NCBI RefSeq assembly: GCF_028369105.1
Contig: NZ_JAQNDO010000001.1
Span: forward strand, 10,510,501-10,574,500
Direction: 5' to 3'
Source of the DNA: Polyangium mundeleinium
GTDB lineage: Bacteria; Myxococcota_A; Polyangia; Polyangiales; Polyangiaceae
Length of the DNA stretch: 64,000 nt
Under the pieces are notes generated by a model. The model was not told where the DNA came from. It was given only the letters and a program-made list of their open reading frames with translations, and did not search any database. This document shows positions 13,701 to 24,300 of this stretch, piece by piece. The position numbers and the translations under genes are program-made. Every line of letters starts with the position of its first letter. The stretch's first letter is position 1.

Positions 13701-16700
13701 GCCTCCGGGGAGAGGCCCGCGAGCCGCGCTCGAAAGCCCTCGTCGGGTTGCTTCTCGCTCCGCGCGGGGCTGGGCGCGGCGAAGGCACGAAAGAGCGAAG
13801 GCAGCGCCCGTCCGGCCAAACCTTGGATGAGCCCGTCCAGGTCCATCGAGAGTGCGCCGAGCTGCGCCTCGCTTCGGCCGAGCGCCTGCCCGAGCAGCGC
13901 CAGCCCGTCGCGAGGCGTCAGCATCCCCAAACCTTCGCGCTGGAAGCGCGTCTTCTGCTGGGCGCCGAGGGCGGCAGCGAGCCCGATCTCCTCGAAGGGG
14001 CCCCAGTTCAAGGATATCGCCGGGCGCCCCGCGGCCTTGCGCGCGTGCGCGAGGCCATCCAGAAATGCATTGGCAGCGCAATAATTCGTCTGCCCGCTGC
14101 CGCCGAGGATCGAGCCCGCCGAAGAGAAAAGGACGAAGAAATCCAGCGCGAGATCACGCGTCGCTTCGTGCAGGTTCCACGCGCCCCGCATCTTCGGTGC
14201 GAGCACCCGTCGGAATCGCCCTTCGTCCTGGTTCTCGAGGAGGCCATCATCCAGCACGGCCGCGGAATGAATGACGCCCCGTAGCGGGAGCTCGGGCGGG
14301 ACGAGGCGCAGGAGCCCATCGACGTGCGCCGCGTCCGCGACGTCCGCGCGCGCCACCGTCACCCGCGCGCCGGACGCGCGCAAGGCCTCGATAGCTTCGA
14401 GTTTGTCCCCGGTGGGCTCACTTCGTCCCACGAGCACGAGATGGGAAACCCGATGCTCGTCCCAGAGCCATCGCGCCACCCGCAGCCCGAGCGCTCCCAG
14501 GCCGCCCGTGACCAGCACCGTGCTCTCCGGCGCGACGCGCGCGGGAGCCGCCTGCGCATCCGCGGGCCGCGCAGGCGCAAGCCGAGGTACACGCCGAACC
14601 CCTTTCCGCCAGGCGACCTGATCCTCTTCGTCGTTCTTTTCGAGCTCGAGGTAGATTCGCTCGCCGATGTCCTCGGCTCCCGGCTCAACGTCGACGAGAA
14701 TGCATCCGAGCTCGGGGCGCTCCTTCATGATCGCGCGCCCGAGTCCGAAGAGGGCGGCTTGCTCCGGCGAGACGTGATCGCCCACGGACACGGCGTTCGC
14801 GCCCTCGGTCACCCAGAGGAGGCGCGAGGGGATCTCGCCCATCCGCCGGCAAAGCCGCCGGACGAAATGCAGCGCCTCGATGCAAGCGCTCTCGGCCTGC
14901 GCAGCCGGAGAGGCGTCGTCTGTCGCTTGCAGGGCATTCCACAAGCAAACGACCCCCGTGAGGGCGCGTGCTTGTTCGAGCGTCGATCCCACCGCGTCGC
15001 TCCCCCGCGAGAGGTCGACGGTCAGGCACGTGATGCCCGCCTGCCGGAGGCGCGCCTCGACCCGATGGCCCGCGCCTCCGCCCCCGTGCACGAGGAGCCA
15101 TGAGCCCATGCCGGCGCGCGCGCTCCGCAAGGGTGCGTCTTGCCACGCCATATCGTACAATCGAGGCATGGGGCGGATCGCTGCCTTCGGGCTCGGAGCC
15201 GAGGCGACCGTCGTCGACGCGGCGGTTTCTCCAGACCGCTCGGGCTCCCGCCAGAAGCGCTCCCGCTGCCAAGGATACGCGGGCAACTCGACGACGCGTC
15301 CACCGCCGGCGGCCATGCGCTTCCAGTCGATGGAATACCCCTGCACATAGAGCTTCCCGAGCGAATCGAGGAGGCTCGCGCGTTCGTCTGCGTGACGTCG
15401 CAGCGACGCAATCGCGGCGCCGCGCGCACCGCGCTCGCTCAGGTTCTCCTCGACCGCGGGCAACAGGATCGGGTGCGGGCTCATTTCGAGGAACACCGTG
15501 TGTCCCTCGGCAATCAGAGATTGCGTGACATCGGAAAACCTCACGGGCTTGCGCAGGTTGTCGACCCAGTAGGCCGCGTTGAGCTCGTTGCCCGAAAGAG
15601 GCGCGCCGGTCACGGTCGAGCGCATCGGGATCGCCGCGTCTTTCGGCCGCAGCCCTCCGAGCGCGCGCAGCAATTCGGGGCGCAATGGATCCATCTGCGG
15701 GCTGTGCGACGCCACGTCCACCTTGACCCGCCGGCAGAAAACCTGCCTGGCCGACAGCTCCGCGAGGACCTCCTCGAGCGCCGCGGGGTCCCCCGCGATG
15801 ACGGTGGAGCGTGGACCATTGCTCACCGCCACGCTGAGCCGTCCCTCATGCGCCGCCAAAGCCTGCTCCGCCTCGGCCATCGGCAGCTCCACGAGAGCCA
15901 TGGCTCCCTGACCGCTCACCTTCCGCAGGAGCTTGCTGCGCCGGCAGATGATCCTGGCAGCATCCGGGAGCGACAGCGCCCCCGCGACGTGAGCCGCCGC
16001 GACCTCGCCCATGCTGTGCCCCACGACGGCCGAAGGCTCCACGCCAAACGAGCGCCAGAGCGCCGCGAGAGCGACCTCGATCGCGAACAGGACGGGCTGG
16101 ACGATGTCTATCTCCTCGAGCCGCGATTCGCTCTCGTCCGCCGCGAGCTCCGCGAGGACCGAGAATCCGGCCTCACGCCGGATGGCCGCGTCGCACGCCG
16201 AGAGCGCCTCGCGGAAGGCGGGTTCGTCCTTCAGCAACGCCCGCCCCATCCCCACCCATTGCGACCCTTGCCCCGGGAAAACGAACACGACCTTGGGCGC
16301 CGCCGCGGCGGCCGCACCCGCGACGACGGACGGTGGCACATCGCCCCGCGCATACGCCGAAAGCGCCTCCGCAAGCGACGCCTTCGAATCGCCCGTAACG
16401 GCGAGGCGTACCGGGTGGTGCCGACGCCTCGCGCCCGCCGTGAACGCGATGTCGTGGAGATTCGCATCGGCATCGCCGAGAAAAGTGGCATATGAGCGAG
16501 CCAGGGCCTGGAGCGCGGCTGGGCTCTTCGCCGAAAGCGGCAAGAGCACGACCTTGGCCTCGGGCGCCTCCGCCATTTCCGGGGTCGCGGGCGCCTCCTC
16601 CAGGACGACATGGGCATTCGTGCCGCCGATGCCGAACGAGCTCACCCCCGCGCGGCGCGGCCCGTCGTCCGCGATCCATTCATGCGCTTCTCGCCGGACA

Positions 16701-17869
16701 TAAAATGGGCTGTCCTCGAGCCCGAGCTCGGGGTTTGGCACCTCGAACTCCGGGTGTGCCGGGATCCGACCGTGCTCCATCGCGAGGACGGTCTTGATCA
16801 GCCCGCCGACCCCCGCCGCCGACTCGGTGTGGCCCACGCTCGCCTTGAGCGCGCCGAGCGCGATCGTGTGCTTGGCCGCCTCGCCGAATGCTTGCTTCAA
16901 CGCCGCCACTTCGATCGCGTCGCCGAGGGACGTCGCGGTGCCGTGGGCCTCGATGTACTGGATCGTGCTCGGATCCACGTCCGCGACGGCGAGCGCCTCG
17001 GCGAGCACTTGCACCTGACCGACCACGCTGGGCGCCGTGAAACCGACCTTCGAGGAGCCGTCATTGTTGATCGCGCTGCCGCGGATGACGGCGCGGATGT
17101 GATCTCCGTCGGCGATCGCGTCCTCGAGGCGCTTCAGCACGACGACACCCGCCCCGTTGCCGGTGAGCGTCCCCTTGGCATTCGCGTCGAAGGTCCTGCA
17201 ATGGCCGTCGGGCGATAGGATGAAGCCCTCTTCGTAGGTATAACCCAGGCCTTGAGGGAGCCGCACGGTCACGCCGCCGGCCAGCGCGACATCGCATTCA
17301 CGCGCAAGCAGGCTGGCGCACGCCACGTGCACCGCCACGAGCGACGTCGAGCACGCCGTCTGGATGGCGACGCAGGGACCACGCAGGTTCAGCTTGTAGC
17401 CGACGTACGATGGAACGTAATCCTTGTCGTTGGAGATGAGCAGCTCGAAATCTCTCGCGAAATGATTCGGATCTACCTGGAGCGAGAGATACGAGCTGGG
17501 GCTCGCGCCCGCATAGACGCCGATGGCCCCCTCGTGGACGAACGGATCGATGCCGGCATTCTCGAGCGCCTCCCAGGCGCACTCGAGGAAGATACGGCGC
17601 TGGGGATCCAAGAGCTCCGCCTCGCGGCGGCTGATGTCGAAGAAGGACGCGTCAAAGAGATCCACGCCCTCGAGGTACCCCCCGGCCGGCACGTAGTTCG
17701 AGGAACTCGCGCCGGGCGGGCGCATGTCCTCCGCCACGAACGATATGCCCCGCACACCGTCGCGCAGGTTCTGCCAGAACCGATGGAGGTCCGGCGCGCC
17801 GGGAAAGCGGCCCGCCATGCCAATGATCGCGATCGCCCCCTCCGGGACGTCCATCTCGTTCTCTTTCAT
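1..17869 (-). CDS. Giant modular type I polyketide synthase, at least four modules (3' end outside window)
   Basis: Cytoplasmic assembly-line PKS that accepts the chain from the Cys NRPS just upstream and extends it. The frame starts at the ATG at 17869, 15 nt after the NRPS stop, and begins [20 protein letters not shown]. The same frame holds at all the module junctions I checked (13381, 7066, 1744, 175), and I found no in-frame stop, so the protein exceeds 5,950 residues. Domains in order: KS-AT-KR-ACP (about 17845-13450), KS-AT-DH-ER-KR-ACP (13410-7150), KS-AT-DH-KR-ACP (7095-1820), and KS plus the start of an AT (1760-1). The KS cysteines lie in TACSTSL, TACSSSL, TACSSAL and TACSSSL. AT motifs VASH, YAFH, YAFH predict methylmalonyl, malonyl, malonyl. 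No methyltransferase or thioesterase is seen. I did not read every codon, so an isolated frameshift cannot be excluded. Confidence 0.93.
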   Translation of the reverse strand, partial: MKENEMDVPEGAIAIIGMAGRFPGAPDLHRFWQNLRDGVRGISFVAEDMRPPGASSSNYVPAGGYLEGVDLFDASFFDISRREAELLDPQRRIFLECAWEALENAGIDPFVHEGAIGVYAGASPSSYLSLQVDPNHFARDFELLISNDKDYVPSYVGYKLNLRGPCVAIQTACSTSLVAVHVACASLLARECDVALAGGVTVRLPQGLGYTYEEGFILSPDGHCRTFDANAKGTLTGNGAGVVVLKRLEDAIADGDHIRAVIRGSAINNDGSSKVGFTAPSVVGQVQVLAEALAVADVDPSTIQYIEAHGTATSLGDAIEVAALKQAFGEAAKHTIALGALKASVGHTESAAGVGGLIKTVLAMEHGRIPAHPEFEVPNPELGLEDSPFYVRREAHEWIADDGPRRAGVSSFGIGGTNAHVVLEEAPATPEMAEAPEAKVVLLPLSAKSPAALQALARSYATFLGDADANLHDIAFTAGARRRHHPVRLAVTGDSKASLAEALSAYARGDVPPSVVAGAAAAAAPKVVFVFPGQGSQWVGMGRALLKDEPAFREALSACDAAIRREAGFSVLAELAADESESRLEEIDIVQPVLFAIEVALAALWRSFGVEPSAVVGHSMGEVAAAHVAGALSLPDAARIICRRSKLLRKVSGQGAMALVELPMAEAEQALAAHEGRLSVAVSNGPRSTVIAGDPAALEEVLAELSARQVFCRRVKVDVASHSPQMDPLRPELLRALGGLRPKDAAIPMRSTVTGAPLSGNELNAAYWVDNLRKPVRFSDVTQSLIAEGHTVFLEMSPHPILLPAVEENLSERGARGAAIASLRRHADERASLLDSLGKLYVQGYSIDWKRMAAGGGRVVELPAYPWQRERFWREPERSGETAASTTVASAPSPKAAIRPMPRLYDMAWQDAPLRSARAGMGSWLLVHGGGGAGHRVEARLRQAGITCLTVDLSRGSDAVGSTLEQARALTGVVCLWNALQATDDASPAAQAESACIEALHFVRRLCRRMGEIPSRLLWVTEGANAVSVGDHVSPEQAALFGLGRAIMKERPELGCILVDVEPGAEDIGERIYLELEKNDEEDQVAWRKGVRRVPRLAPARPADAQAAPARVAPESTVLVTGGLGALGLRVARWLWDEHRVSHLVLVGRSEPTGDKLEAIEALRASGARVTVARADVADAAHVDGLLRLVPPELPLRGVIHSAAVLDDGLLENQDEGRFRRVLAPKMRGAWNLHEATRDLALDFFVLFSSAGSILGGSGQTNYCAANAFLDGLAHARKAAGRPAISLNWGPFEEIGLAAALGAQQKTRFQREGLGMLTPRDGLALLGQALGRSEAQLGALSMDLDGLIQGLAGRALPSLFRAFAAPSPARSEKQPDEGFRARLAGLSPEARRAEMEAAVRTDVARVLSLGSAEKVPLARPLRELGLDSLMALELRNRLAARVESRLSATIVFDHPTVQALSRLLLTEVMKLGEEVAPARATTPIAAEDDPIAIVGIGCRFPGGVSGPESFWELLLRGDDVIREVPRDRWNIDDYYDPDPDARGKMMSRWGGFIEGVDTFDPIFFEISPREAEGMDPQARLLLEVSFEALERAGRTQPELMGSDTGVFVGVSLHDYEWLARQANEHPETYVTLGTAHSMAVARLSYWLGLRGPNMPVDTACSSSLVAIHLACQALRAGECSLALAGGVNLMLTPDHSIALSRTRAMSPTGRCRSFSADADGFVRSDGCGVLVLERLSDAVRRGDRVLAVIRGTAINQDGRSNGPTAPNGPAQEDVIRRALAQAGLAPAAVDYVEAHGTGTLLGDPIEVQALGRVLGDGRAEGEPVILGSVKSNIGHTEAASGVAGLIKAVLSLQHGTIPRSIHCDTLNPHIPWERLPVKVATESTSWPARGARRIAGVSAFGLSGTNAHAVLEEAPPSPKSVITAAPAKVLLPISSHDPVALSSLASAYADFLVEGGEGAAAPLYEVAFTASSRRTHREHRIAVVGSNREDIAEGLRAAARGEGHANVHTGRAGADSLGSPVFVFSGQGSQWAGMARAMFDEHPVFRDSILACDALVQRHGGFSLVDALFTPEDTSRIHETEVAQPAIFAVEVALTGLLRSWGVVPSAVIGHSVGELAAAHVSGALDLEEAVRIVCLRGRIMQRATGLGKMLAVSIGAADGLVLLRGHEDRVGIAAINDPGSIVLAGDEATLTELMHELTARSVPSRWLRVNYAFHSPQMGPLADDLLATLGAVKTVHGPHAIAMYSTVSGERVEGGTLDAAYWAANVRSTVSFVRALESAAAAGHRSFVEVGPHPVLTQNIEQLLSARKIEGRVVPTLRRGKDANECLLSTVASLYVGGDVNDLGRLYPHGGSLSELPSYRWNRKRYWIDRGQKQLGRRGTRSTGHPLLGAQVHAAQAKAVFEAVLAIETTPYLSDHRVFGRPVVPGTALLELARAAAEEVLGEGAYLRIEGLTIQSPLVLPEQGAVRVQVSISDAEGEAGAVAIHGQPLSAPPGGAWTEHASGRFTRIAPPEAPRHSALSAIRARCTIPVDTDRLYESFGARGVDYGPAFRGIREIHRGEGESLALLELPESAGDEGESHACHPALLDAALQTIGAAFSLSDDSAYLPFELGTFSLWKRVPTSVFVHATARTPETSRGEVLTGDVVLLDAGGEHVLTIESISFKRADAAAMQAPKRHTREEWLYELVWPEKPLPSSSEHPASEAQAGEWLLVGADSTLSRGLAGRLQAAGAQSRFVDIGGARDAFGASIDGTIESKPSNVVFLWDEQEGAPGSLLPSKQSEDACIALLSLVQSLLGADGATPRLTLVTVGAHAAAPFESVDMVATSLWGLGRTIMEERPELGCRLVDLDPNGRDPLSALWSELAASDGETQVLWRGATRHVARLSRVAERKRFEIPDAPSYRLEIAQKGMLDRLHLVPAERSAPAPGEIEIEVKATGLNFRDVIRALGMDPAEGVEMGGECAGIVSAVGEGVTGFSVGDPVMAIVRGAFRRYTTVDARYAHAPPAGLSLEQSAAIPIVFLTAWYGLRELGRLEVGQSVLIHAAAGGVGMAAVQIAQWIGARVFATASPSKWDVVRAMGVEHVESSRSLAFAEAFRAVRDGFDVVLDSLAGAFVDAGLSLTRSGGRFLEMGKTDIRSADDVARHHPGVEYRAFDLFEAGPDRIQEMFRLVVDGFARGHLRPLPVRVFPIEQAESAFRFMAQARHVGKIVVLPAPRRDTIASGGAVLISGGLGALGLAVARWLWEEHRVSHLVLLGRSAPSGERLQAVEALRAAGARVTVAQADVADIEALRRVLDEMTPEFPLRGVIHAAGEVHDAVIARQTPGAFGQVFRAKVRGAWNLHEVTRGMGLDFFVLFSSGASLLGSAGQGNYAAANAFLDGLAHARRAEGLAAHSLNWGPWSGGGMADALGDIQRARYRRLGVGAISPSEGVALLGKALSMAAPQLGILPLDLRALGESLGREIPALWRLLLKARSILPAPRALEGWVQKLSLLSAEARTSEVEAMVRREATRVLSLASEDEIVDNRPLQELGLDSLMAVELRNALAKRVGQALPATLLFDHPTVRELARYLLDKKLAIAAPASTVVTAPRPRDAADSIAIVGMSCRFPGAPDPEAFWQLLAEEVDAIRTVPSSRWDVDALYDPDPDAAGKMTTRWGGFLDDIDRFDPLFFGISPREAASIDPQQRLLLETTWEALENAGILPDELWGSSTGVYVGICGNDYQAMTLAQGAERLDAYSLLGSAHSASVGRLSYWLGLKGPNLAVDTACSSALVAVHLACQALRAGECTLAVAGGVNLMLKPDITVYFSRLRAMSPTGRCHAFSADADGYVRSEGCGVVVLKRLGDALRDGDSILAVIRGSSINQDGRSQGLTAPNGPSQEAVIMQALAQANVRPSSVQYVEAHGTGTPLGDPIEVQALGAVLAEGRTSSEPVILGSVKSNIGHTEGAAGVASLIKVVLSLQHEIIPRSLHFTAPNPHIPWSELPVKVASEATPWKPNGRPRIAGVSSFGFSGTNAHVVIEEAPRREVGPVSCDDAPAYLLTLSAKSPASLAMAAHDHAEHLSQTDAPLADIVYTASARRVHHEHRLAAAGRTKAELSELLRAFVRGEAPSSVSLGRAPSTASKVVFVFSGQGSQWSGMAMDLLQQSAAFRRALEACDAALRPHTGFSVIDELSVPPARSRLDQTLVAQPALFAYEVALAALYSSLGVTPDLVIGHSVGEIAAAHVAGILDLEGAARLVAIRGSIMQRATDRGRMVAVALSEVDARAALAGHEDRVGIAAVNDPEQVVLSGDAELLEQIVASLSARAVKCRDLRVKYAFHSPLMADLEVELEEALDALSCRKAAIGMISTVTGAAVDGEELTAAYWRRNMRQTVRFAEAISAASAGGHDLFLEVGAHPVLSSNVARSLAENTKAQAIAAVRKDDEHLRHVLSAVGALHAAGAHIDWKRMYTQGGRLVVLPKYTWQRERYWLDTAADAHALTRLDAAQTGHPWLGAQLSLAGDQTVFQGEVSLSAAPYLGDHRVLGEVLLPGTALVELARAAAAQHLRTQRVRITDLVLEAPIHLAPSKARPIQVTLAERAGLLEVAIHGRSSASAQSGAWTTHAKGVARPLDEAEEVPFVDLDAVRARCREVIAPEEAYEALARVGLAYGPAFRAMRELHRGPREAFSHVVLDAAMVPPGDAYGLHPVLLDAALHTLFGILEISAVDTHVPFAFGEIDLFGTGATEAYVHVQATRGPETSGASLEATVTLMDREGRVFAVLSRLRLRQVTHAALQAAIGEQSPEDSMFVVRWSPRPIQPSAKEIAGTWLAIGQNPSVVDEIASRIRASGATCLAKTVDELTRGNGDAREALTNVPIDGVVCCWGGASARDDARSAAERAQSDTIDALHILQTLLRREQTPRRLIWVTERAQSTAAGDPISIVHAPLWGLVRVFAKEYPDVHCTLVDLEAATVGEVDAMLGEIRSTDRESEVAYRGGQRLAARIVRAQVTRGQGSSEIGWKEGTILITGGLGALGLWVARWSWEVHGAAHVLLVGRSEPTTAQREEIERLRAEGAHVTVVRADVSEGPSIQALVDSIPAAWPLRGIVHAAGVLDDAPLLDQTAARVEKVMAPKVLGAWNLHEATRGHKLDFFVSFSSATSLFGTPGQGNYAAANAFVDALAHHRRAEGLSAQTYHWGPFADRGMAANLPEAQKTRLARMGIRMLESEEGLAMFGRALAHPEAELLLMPIDVTALGAYWGAEVEKPWSDLLATTVRQASRRNGPAPVERTSTLDSTVPAQEDIEAMVRAAVARVMSLGQASIAVDRPLQEFGLNSLMAVELRNALSKRIGKPLPATLVFDYPTVGALARHLLEMTRGPAVRAAAAPPPKAAARPEEPIAIIGFGCRYPGGVHDGETFWRLLSDGVDAIGEVPKERWDIDEYFDPDPSVPGKIVTRMGGFLREIDQFDPQFFGISPREAERMDPQQRLLLETSFEALENAGIAPETLMGRDAGVFVGLMYHDYATMTGGAPEELDGYMGTGNAGSIASGRLSYLLGLRGPSLTLDTACSSSLVAIHLACRSLRSGESSMALAGGVAVMLTPSTFIEFSRLGGLARDGRCKSFSSSADGVAWSEGCGMLVLKRLSDAERDGDPILAVIRGSAVNQDGKSQGLTAPNGPSQEQVIRRAFADAGIDPGAVDYVETHGTGTTLGDPIEASALGAVLRDVRTHDDPVIIGSLKSNIGHTQSAAGVGGVIKTLLAMRHGEIPRSLHFSAPSPHIAWSDLPLKVASEAIPWKPGRKKRIAGVSSFGFSGTNAHVVLEEAPPREAPPPSSGAPRAYLLPLSAKSSAALTTTAHMYGDYLARAEEDLEEIAYTASTRRSQHEHRLAVVGETKQEIAAILGAFIRGDSPAGLCQGRASGTPPKVVFVFPGQGSQWLGMGRELLEKEPAFREALSTWDAAIRHEAGFSVIDELLRDEATSRLG
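1820..7095 (-). other. PKS module 4: KS-AT-DH-KR-ACP
   Basis: [15 protein letters not shown] near 6570. AT (about 5500-4600): KYAFHSPLM, malonyl-type. DH (about 4460-3620): [10 protein letters not shown] and [11 protein letters not shown] (about 2910-2330): ITGGLGALG and a B-type LDD motif in AAGVLDDAP, so a trans double bond is expected. The ACP near 1940 reads [12 protein letters not shown], with Asn where DSL is usual; the phosphopantetheine serine is kept. The DH-KR spacing fits only the KR structural half, so I see no methyltransferase. Confidence 0.86.
7150..13410 (-). other. PKS module 3: KS-AT-DH-ER-KR-ACP, fully reducing
   Basis: [14 protein letters not shown] near 12880. AT (about 11810-10960): GHSVGE and NYAFHSPQM, malonyl-type. 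DH (about 10770-9900): [10 protein letters not shown] and [10 protein letters not shown], both complete. ER (about 9130-8250): NFRDV and [13 protein letters not shown] for NADPH binding. KR (about 8215-7440): ISGGLGALG and [26 protein letters not shown] near 7280. Expected outcome: two unsubstituted methylenes per cycle. Confidence 0.88.
13450..17845 (-). other. PKS module 2: KS-AT-KR-ACP, first module after the NRPS
   Basis: The KS active site reads [12 protein letters not shown] near 17345, with [11 protein letters not shown] and [10 protein letters not shown] as the two histidine motifs. These differ from the TACSSS/NIGH pattern of the other KSs and fit a KS that takes an aminoacyl chain from a PCP. 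The AT (about 16290-15390) has GHSMGE and DVASHSPQM, a methylmalonyl-type motif. The KR (about 14820-14000) has VTGGLGALG, a B-type LDD motif (SAAVLDDG) and the catalytic Tyr in [11 protein letters not shown], so a B-type hydroxyl is expected. The ACP has [12 protein letters not shown]. The roughly 800 nt between AT and the KR core fit only the KR structural half, so there is no DH. Confidence 0.88.
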
Positions 17870-17884
17870 TGCTCGACTCTCTGC

Positions 17885-20800
17885 TCAGCGGCGCGCGCGG
17901 GCCCTGCGACGCGCCTCTGCGCGCTCGAGGGCCTTGTTCTGGGATACGGCCTGGGCCTCGGGTACGGCCAGGGTCGCGGCGAGCGCACCGATGTTCGGCG
18001 ATTGAAACAGAAGGGTGGGCGGGATCTCGCGGCCAAGGACCTTCCGAACGCGCTTGGCCAGGATGATGATCTGAAGGGAGGTCGCCCCTGCCTCGAAGAA
18101 GTTTTGATCCACACGGATCTCCGGAATCCCGAAGACCTCCTGCGCGATGCTCACGAGGCTCTCCTCGAGCGCATTTTGCGGCGCCGCGGCTTCGCCGGTA
18201 CGCGGCTTCGCCGCCTCCGGTTGCAGCGCGAGGAGCGCCTTGCGATCGACCTTTCCATTGGACGTCAACGGCATCGCGTCGAGCTCGACGAACGCGCCAG
18301 GGATCATGTACTCGGGCAACCGGTGCGAAAGGAAGGCTCGCATGACCTCGGAAAGCGCTCCCTCCGATCGCTCCCCTGCTCGCTGCACGACATACGCGCA
18401 GAGACGCTTGTCCACGGCCTTCTCTCCGAGCGCCAGCACGACCGCGTCCGCCACGTCCGGATGCGCTTCGATGGCGGCCTCGACCTCGCCGAGCTCGACG
18501 CGATAGCCGCGAATCTTGACCTGGAAATCCGCACGCCCGAGGATCTCGATATTGCCATCGGGGAGCCACCGGCCGAGATCGCCCGACCTGTAGAGGCGCT
18601 CTCCCGTCACGGGGTGAACGATGAAGCGTTCGCGCGTCTTTGCCTCGTCGCGCCAGTAGCCGCGCGCGAGCCCCACGCCGCCGATGTACATTTCGCCCGG
18701 CACCCAGTCCGGACGCTCGCGAAGCCGCTCGTCCAGGATATGATACGTGGCGGCGCGCATGGGACGTCCGTACGGAATGCTCTTCCACGTCGGATCGATG
18801 TCGCCCATCGGATAACAGATGTCCCAGACCGTGGTCTCCGTCGGACCGCCGGCGCCGATGATCGTGACGCCGGGGACCAGCGAGCGGAGCCGGTCGGGCA
18901 GATCGACCGGGATGAAATCGCCCGAAAAGATCACCCAGCGCAGCGAGGCGAGCATGGAGAGGGGCAAACCTGCATTCCCCTCGGCATACTCGACGAGCAT
19001 TTGCATGAACGCGGGAACCGAGTTCCACAGCGTGACCCCGTGCTCCTGCATGAGCTCGGCCCAATGCCCGGGGTCTCGCGTCTTGTCCGCGTCGGGCAGG
19101 ACGATCGCCCCGCCCACCACGCCGAGCACACAGAAGATGTCGAACACCGAAAGATCGTGATGCAGCGCCGTCAATGCGATCGCTCGATCCTCCGGCACGA
19201 GGCCGAAGCGCTCTTTGACCTCGATCATTCGGTTGGTCACGGAGCGGTGCTCGATCATGGCCCCCTTGGGCTGCCCAGTGGACCCCGACGTATAGAGGAC
19301 ATACGCCAGGCTGCGCGGGCTCTGCGAGGAGGGGAGCCGCCGCGCGTCCTCGTCTTCTTCGAGCGCCCGATCGTCCACGACGAGCACTTCGATCCCATTT
19401 CCCCACACGCGGCTCGCATACTTCGGCTGCGTCAGGACGATCCGCGCCTGACTATCCTCGAGCATGCGCGCGAGACGCTCCTCCGAACCCGCCACGTCGA
19501 GGGGGACATACGCCCCACCCGCCTTGAGCACGCCGAAGACCGCGACGACCTGCTCCCAACCTTTTTCCATGACGATCGGGACGAGCTGGTCGGGCGTGAC
19601 GCCGCGGGCGCGCAGCTCCCGCGCGAGTCGATTGGCGCGGCGGTCGAGCTCCGCGTACGTCAGCACTCGGCTCGATGTCAGGATGGCGGGTTTGTCCGGC
19701 GCGTGATCCACCTGCCGCTCGAAGAGCTCGTGGAGCAGGTCCTCCGGAGGCGGGCCTTCGCTCGTCGCATTCACTTCCTCGCGACGCGCCTTCTGCGCTG
19801 CCGGCAAGAGATCGAAATCGTAGGCGTCCCAGGCCGCATCCTCATCGGCGAGGCGGCGTAGGAGGCCCGTGTATGCGTCGAACATCTCCTGGACGAAGCC
19901 GTCCGGAAAAACGCCCGAGACGACGTCCCAGATGACCCTCGCATCTCCGTCGAGCTGCCATAGCTGCTGGTCCAGGACGAGCTGCGGGGTCTGCGTGATG
20001 CCGTAGACCATCTTGCCAATCTTGTCGAGCGCGTGGAGCCCCTCAATTTTCTGGTTCTGCAGGCTCGTGAACACCACGGGGAAGAGGGCGCCTCGATGCT
20101 CGCCCCGAGCGCGCGCGACCTCCCGCTGCACGTCGATGCCGCTCACCTCGCGATGCTCCATCGCCTCCCAGAGGTTTTGCTGCACCGAGAGCGCTCGCTC
20201 CGCGAAGGTCTGTCGCGTCGACGTGTCGACGGTGATGAGAAGCATTGACGTGAAATCACCGATGATGGTGTCGATCGCCGAATGGACGGGCAGGCGATTG
20301 AAGAGCGTCACGTTGACCGTGAGCCGCCCGCTCGATCCGAAGCGGCCGAGCACCTCGGCGTATGCCGTCAAGCAGACCACGGAGACCGACACCTTCGCCG
20401 CGCTCGCGCGTCGCTGGAGCCGCGACCATGAATCGGTGTCGAAGTGCGCCGACATGTGCTCGAATCGGACCTTTTCGAGGGTCGACGGATCTCGGGCGAC
20501 AGGCAATGCCGGCGCGGGCGCGATGTCCGCGGCGCGCTTCTGCCAGAACTCGAGAGATCTCTCGTACGCGGGGAGAAGCTTGCGCGACTCCAGCGCGAGC
20601 ACGTAATCGCGATAGGTGAGCTCGACCGGGGGGAGCGACGCGTCGGGGTTCTCGTAGAAAAACACCATCTCCTTGAAGACGATGGCGAAGCTGCCACCGT
20701 CGACGTTGATGGCGTCGATGCTGACGATGAGGCGCGTCACGCGCTCGTCCAAGCGCACGGCGACGAGGTGATGAAGGGGGGCGTGCTCGGTGTCGTAGAT

Positions 20801-21334
20801 CCGGTGGGACATTGCCGCCCGCAACTCCGAGAGCCTCGCCTCGCGCTCGACAGGGCTGAAGCTGCGCAAGTCTTCGACGTCGATATCACCTTGGAGGTCC
20901 GGCTCGACGATCTGGAGCATGTCGGGCAGGGTGTGAGCCCGCAGCATGTCGTGCCGCTCGACGACCTTGCGGAAGGCGTGACGGAGGCGTTCGACGTCGA
21001 GATCGACGCAGTCGTACTCGCGGTACAGGTGAATGCCCGTGGGTACGGCGAAAGCGCCCGTGCGACCGAGCCAGTATGCCTTCTGGATGTCGGTGAGCGG
21101 AAATGGGAGGAAGCGGTCCTCCAGCGCGGGCTCGATGGTCGCCTGCTCCTCGCCTCGCGCTTCGAGGGGGCCTTCTCGAAGCAATGCCAGAAGATCCGAC
21201 TTGTTCTGGGCAATTCTCTCGCGCAGCGCCGGCGTCAAGGTCCCTTTCGGGGCCTGGACCTGCAGTTGTTCCCCGCTCGCGGAGATCTTGATGCCGAGTT
21301 GCGCGAGCTCGTGGACGAGTTGATGGATGCTCAT
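17885..21334 (-). CDS. NRPS: TubC-type docking, heterocyclisation (Cy), adenylation (Cys-like), PCP
   Basis: Cytoplasmic NRPS of 1149 residues that condenses the PKS-made acyl chain with an amino acid and cyclises it. Residues 1-55 look like a TubC N-terminal docking domain. Residues about 65-500 are a Cy domain: the condensation motif is DAINVDGGS, the DxxxxDxxS form diagnostic of heterocyclisation. The A domain (about 520-1020) has YTSGSTGQPKG, HHDLSVFDIF and RSGDLGRW; the specificity positions I read are D-L-F-N-I-S-A-V-W-K, closest to known Cys codes. The PCP (about 1040-1115) has GATSLQ. No oxidase domain is inserted, so a thiazoline rather than a thiazole is expected. The C-terminus is very Arg/Ala-rich and may dock to the next PKS. 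It starts 6 nt after the upstream PKS stop. The Cys call is an inference by code similarity. Confidence 0.93.
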   Translation of the reverse strand: MSIHQLVHELAQLGIKISASGEQLQVQAPKGTLTPALRERIAQNKSDLLALLREGPLEARGEEQATIEPALEDRFLPFPLTDIQKAYWLGRTGAFAVPTGIHLYREYDCVDLDVERLRHAFRKVVERHDMLRAHTLPDMLQIVEPDLQGDIDVEDLRSFSPVEREARLSELRAAMSHRIYDTEHAPLHHLVAVRLDERVTRLIVSIDAINVDGGSFAIVFKEMVFFYENPDASLPPVELTYRDYVLALESRKLLPAYERSLEFWQKRAADIAPAPALPVARDPSTLEKVRFEHMSAHFDTDSWSRLQRRASAAKVSVSVVCLTAYAEVLGRFGSSGRLTVNVTLFNRLPVHSAIDTIIGDFTSMLLITVDTSTRQTFAERALSVQQNLWEAMEHREVSGIDVQREVARARGEHRGALFPVVFTSLQNQKIEGLHALDKIGKMVYGITQTPQLVLDQQLWQLDGDARVIWDVVSGVFPDGFVQEMFDAYTGLLRRLADEDAAWDAYDFDLLPAAQKARREEVNATSEGPPPEDLLHELFERQVDHAPDKPAILTSSRVLTYAELDRRANRLARELRARGVTPDQLVPIVMEKGWEQVVAVFGVLKAGGAYVPLDVAGSEERLARMLEDSQARIVLTQPKYASRVWGNGIEVLVVDDRALEEDEDARRLPSSQSPRSLAYVLYTSGSTGQPKGAMIEHRSVTNRMIEVKERFGLVPEDRAIALTALHHDLSVFDIFCVLGVVGGAIVLPDADKTRDPGHWAELMQEHGVTLWNSVPAFMQMLVEYAEGNAGLPLSMLASLRWVIFSGDFIPVDLPDRLRSLVPGVTIIGAGGPTETTVWDICYPMGDIDPTWKSIPYGRPMRAATYHILDERLRERPDWVPGEMYIGGVGLARGYWRDEAKTRERFIVHPVTGERLYRSGDLGRWLPDGNIEILGRADFQVKIRGYRVELGEVEAAIEAHPDVADAVVLALGEKAVDKRLCAYVVQRAGERSEGALSEVMRAFLSHRLPEYMIPGAFVELDAMPLTSNGKVDRKALLALQPEAAKPRTGEAAAPQNALEESLVSIAQEVFGIPEIRVDQNFFEAGATSLQIIILAKRVRKVLGREIPPTLLFQSPNIGALAATLAVPEAQAVSQNKALERAEARRRARARR

Positions 21335-21340
21335 GTCGCC

Positions 21341-24300
21341 TCAGAACGTGATGGTCTCGAGCTCTTCTTCCGCGTCGGCATTCGAAGCCTTCGCCTGCGC
21401 GCCCTCGAGCAGGCGCGCGAGAGAGACCTGCTGGAGCAGGTACGCTGCGAGCGAGCCGACGTCGTCGTATCGGCTGAGCGCCACGATCGAGGGCTCGAAA
21501 TCGAGGCCCATTCGAATGCGATTCCGGAGCTCCAGCTTCATCAACGAGTCGAGCCCGAGGTGATGGAAGGACGCGTTCCGCTCGATCTTGGACGAATCGA
21601 TGCGGAGCACATGGCCCATTTCCCGCGCCAGGAACCCCTCGAGCAGCGCGAGCCCCTCGTCGTGGTTCGCTCCCGCGATCGCCGCGCGCAGATCGTGGGA
21701 CCTGTTCGAGCGCGCGCTCTCGTCGCGCGGCCCCGCCGCGAGCAACGCGCCGAGATACGAGGATCGGGCTGCATCCGGGTAAAACTCGACCCATCGCCGC
21801 GCGTCGAATCGGACGACGCTCACGTTCGCGCGTGGATGCGCGAGCAGGCGCTCGAGCGCGAGCAGCCCCTCCCGGGGCGTCAAGCTGGCCATCCCGCGAG
21901 ATTCGAGCCGCTTGCCGCGGCTGTCGTCGGTCGCCGCGAGGCCGACCTCGGAAAACGGGCCCCACTGGATGCTCATCCCACAGAGGCCCCGGCGCTGCCG
22001 CTCATGCGAGAGCGCGTCGAGCATCGCATTGGACGCCGTATAGTTGGATTGTCCGGGCGAGCCGAGGAGCGCCGCGACGGACGAGTACAGAATGAAGAAA
22101 TCGAGATCCCGGCCCTCGGAGAGCGCGTGCAGATTCCACGCCCCCAGCGCTTTCGGCGCGAAGACGTTCCGGAAGCTCTGCTCGGTTTGCTCGAGCAACG
22201 TGCGGTCTTCGAGGATCGCGGCGGCGTGGACGATCCCTGCGAGCTTCGGCATCTGCGCGTCGAGCAGACCGAAGACCCGCTCCGCTTCCTCGCTGCGCGA
22301 GACGTCTGCCGACGCGACGAGGATCTTCGCGCCTGTCGTCTCCATGGCGGCGATCGCCTCCTGCGCCTCTCGGCCTGGGTTTCGGCGCCCGACCAGGGCA
22401 ACGTGCCTTGCCCCTCGATCGACGAGCCAGCGCGCCAGAGAGAGCCCGAGCCCCCCAAGACCACCGGTAACCAAGTACGTCCGGTCCCCACGGATCGAGA
22501 CGGGCTCCGCGGACGACGGCACGATCCGGGCTTCCGGGTCCTTCATTGCGATCGCGAGCTTGCCGATGTGCTTCGCTTGCGCCATGTACTGGAATGCCTC
22601 GGCGGCGCGCGAGGCCGGGAACGTTCGCACTGGCAGCGGCGCAAGCGCGTGCGCCTCGAACATCTCCATGAGTTCTTGAAGGAGCGCGCCAATCTCCTCT
22701 GGCTGCTGCGCCAGCAGCGCGAGCAAGTCCACGAGGGAGAACGACAAGCTTCGCAGGAACGGTCGGAGGCCGAGCGGTTTGTCTTCGTAATAGTCCCGCT
22801 TGCCGATCTCGACGAAGCGCCCGTAATCACGGAGCAAGGATAGGCTCGCCGGGATGAACTCCCCCGAGAGGGAGTTCAGGACGACGTCCACGCCCTCCCC
22901 GCGCGTGATCTGCTTGATCTCGTCGACGAAAGCGAGCGAGCGTGAATCGAACACGTGCGCCACGCCGATCGAGCGAAGGTAGGCACGTTTCTCCTCGCTC
23001 CCCGCAGTCGCGAAGACCTCCGCGCCGACATGCTTCGCCAGCTGGATCGCCGCGAGCCCCACCCCGCCCGCGCCTGCGTGAATCAACACCCGCTCGCCTC
23101 GCCGCAGGCGGCCGATGCGGACGAGCGCATAATGGGCGGTCGTGAAGACGGCGGGCAGCGTCGCCGCCTCCGCCCACGAAAACCGCGTCGATTTCGCCAC
23201 GATATGCTCGCTCCGCGCGAGCACGTGGGAGCTGAATGTGCGCGCGCCGAACCCGAGAACCTCCTGGCCGACGGACCAGCGCGTGACGCCTTCGCCCACG
23301 GCGACCACCCGCCCCGCGCATTCGAGGCCGAGCCGCGGTCCCTGCCCATCGGCCCCCGCCGCGTCGTCCGGCAGCACGCCCATGGCGAGCAGGACGTCCC
23401 GGAAGTTCAGGCCGGCCGCCTCCACTTCGACGAGCACCTCCCCGGGACCAGGAACGAGCGCGCGGGCCTCGTGCAGCGAGAGCCGCTCGAGCACGCCTGG
23501 TGATTGAATTCGTAGCTGGAAAGGTTTGTTTTGCGCGGAAACCTTGCGAGCTCCGAGGGAGGCGTGCTCGCCAGGCTCGAACGTTCCCCGAACGAGCTCC
23601 GCGACGTACCGCTCTTCGTCCCGCCACGCGACTTGATCCCCGCCCCCCTTGGCCATGAGCTCACGCCGCAAGAGCTCGCCATCTCGTTCGCTCGCTGTCG
23701 TGGCGAGATCGATCGACGTGCAGGGCAGCTCGGGGTGCTCCAGGACGAGGGTCCTCGCGAGCCCGATGAGCGGCGCCTGCCCCACCGAGACCGGCTCACC
23801 CGCACGCACGGCCTGCGCCCCGCGCGTGACCAGGAAGAGCCGCGGCGGCGACCGAAAACCATTCCGGAGGAGCGCCTGCGCCAAATACATCGCGCTCACG
23901 CTCCCGCGCGCGAGACCCGCCGAGAGCGTCTCCAGCGTCGTCGCGTCCGGCGACGCGGCGTCGAGGCTCGCGAGGTGAACGGCGCCGAGACAAACTCTCT
24001 CGGCGCCGAACGCATCTCGAAGCAATCTTCGGTAGTCGTCCGCGTTCGCCGGATCGAACGTGTAGAGATCCGGCTCGATGCGTGCATACGAGGAGCCCGG
24101 GAAGACACGCACGCAGGATCGTCCGGCAGCGCCGAGCTCCGCTTCGAGCGAGGCTCCCACGCCGCTTCGATCCATGAGCAGGAGCCACGCGCCCCCCTCC
24201 GGCAAACGCGCGGGAGGCTGAGGCTCGACGTGCCTCCAGGCGATCTCGTGCACGCATCCCTCGAGTGGGTCCTTCGTCGACGACGAGGCCGCTTCGAGGG

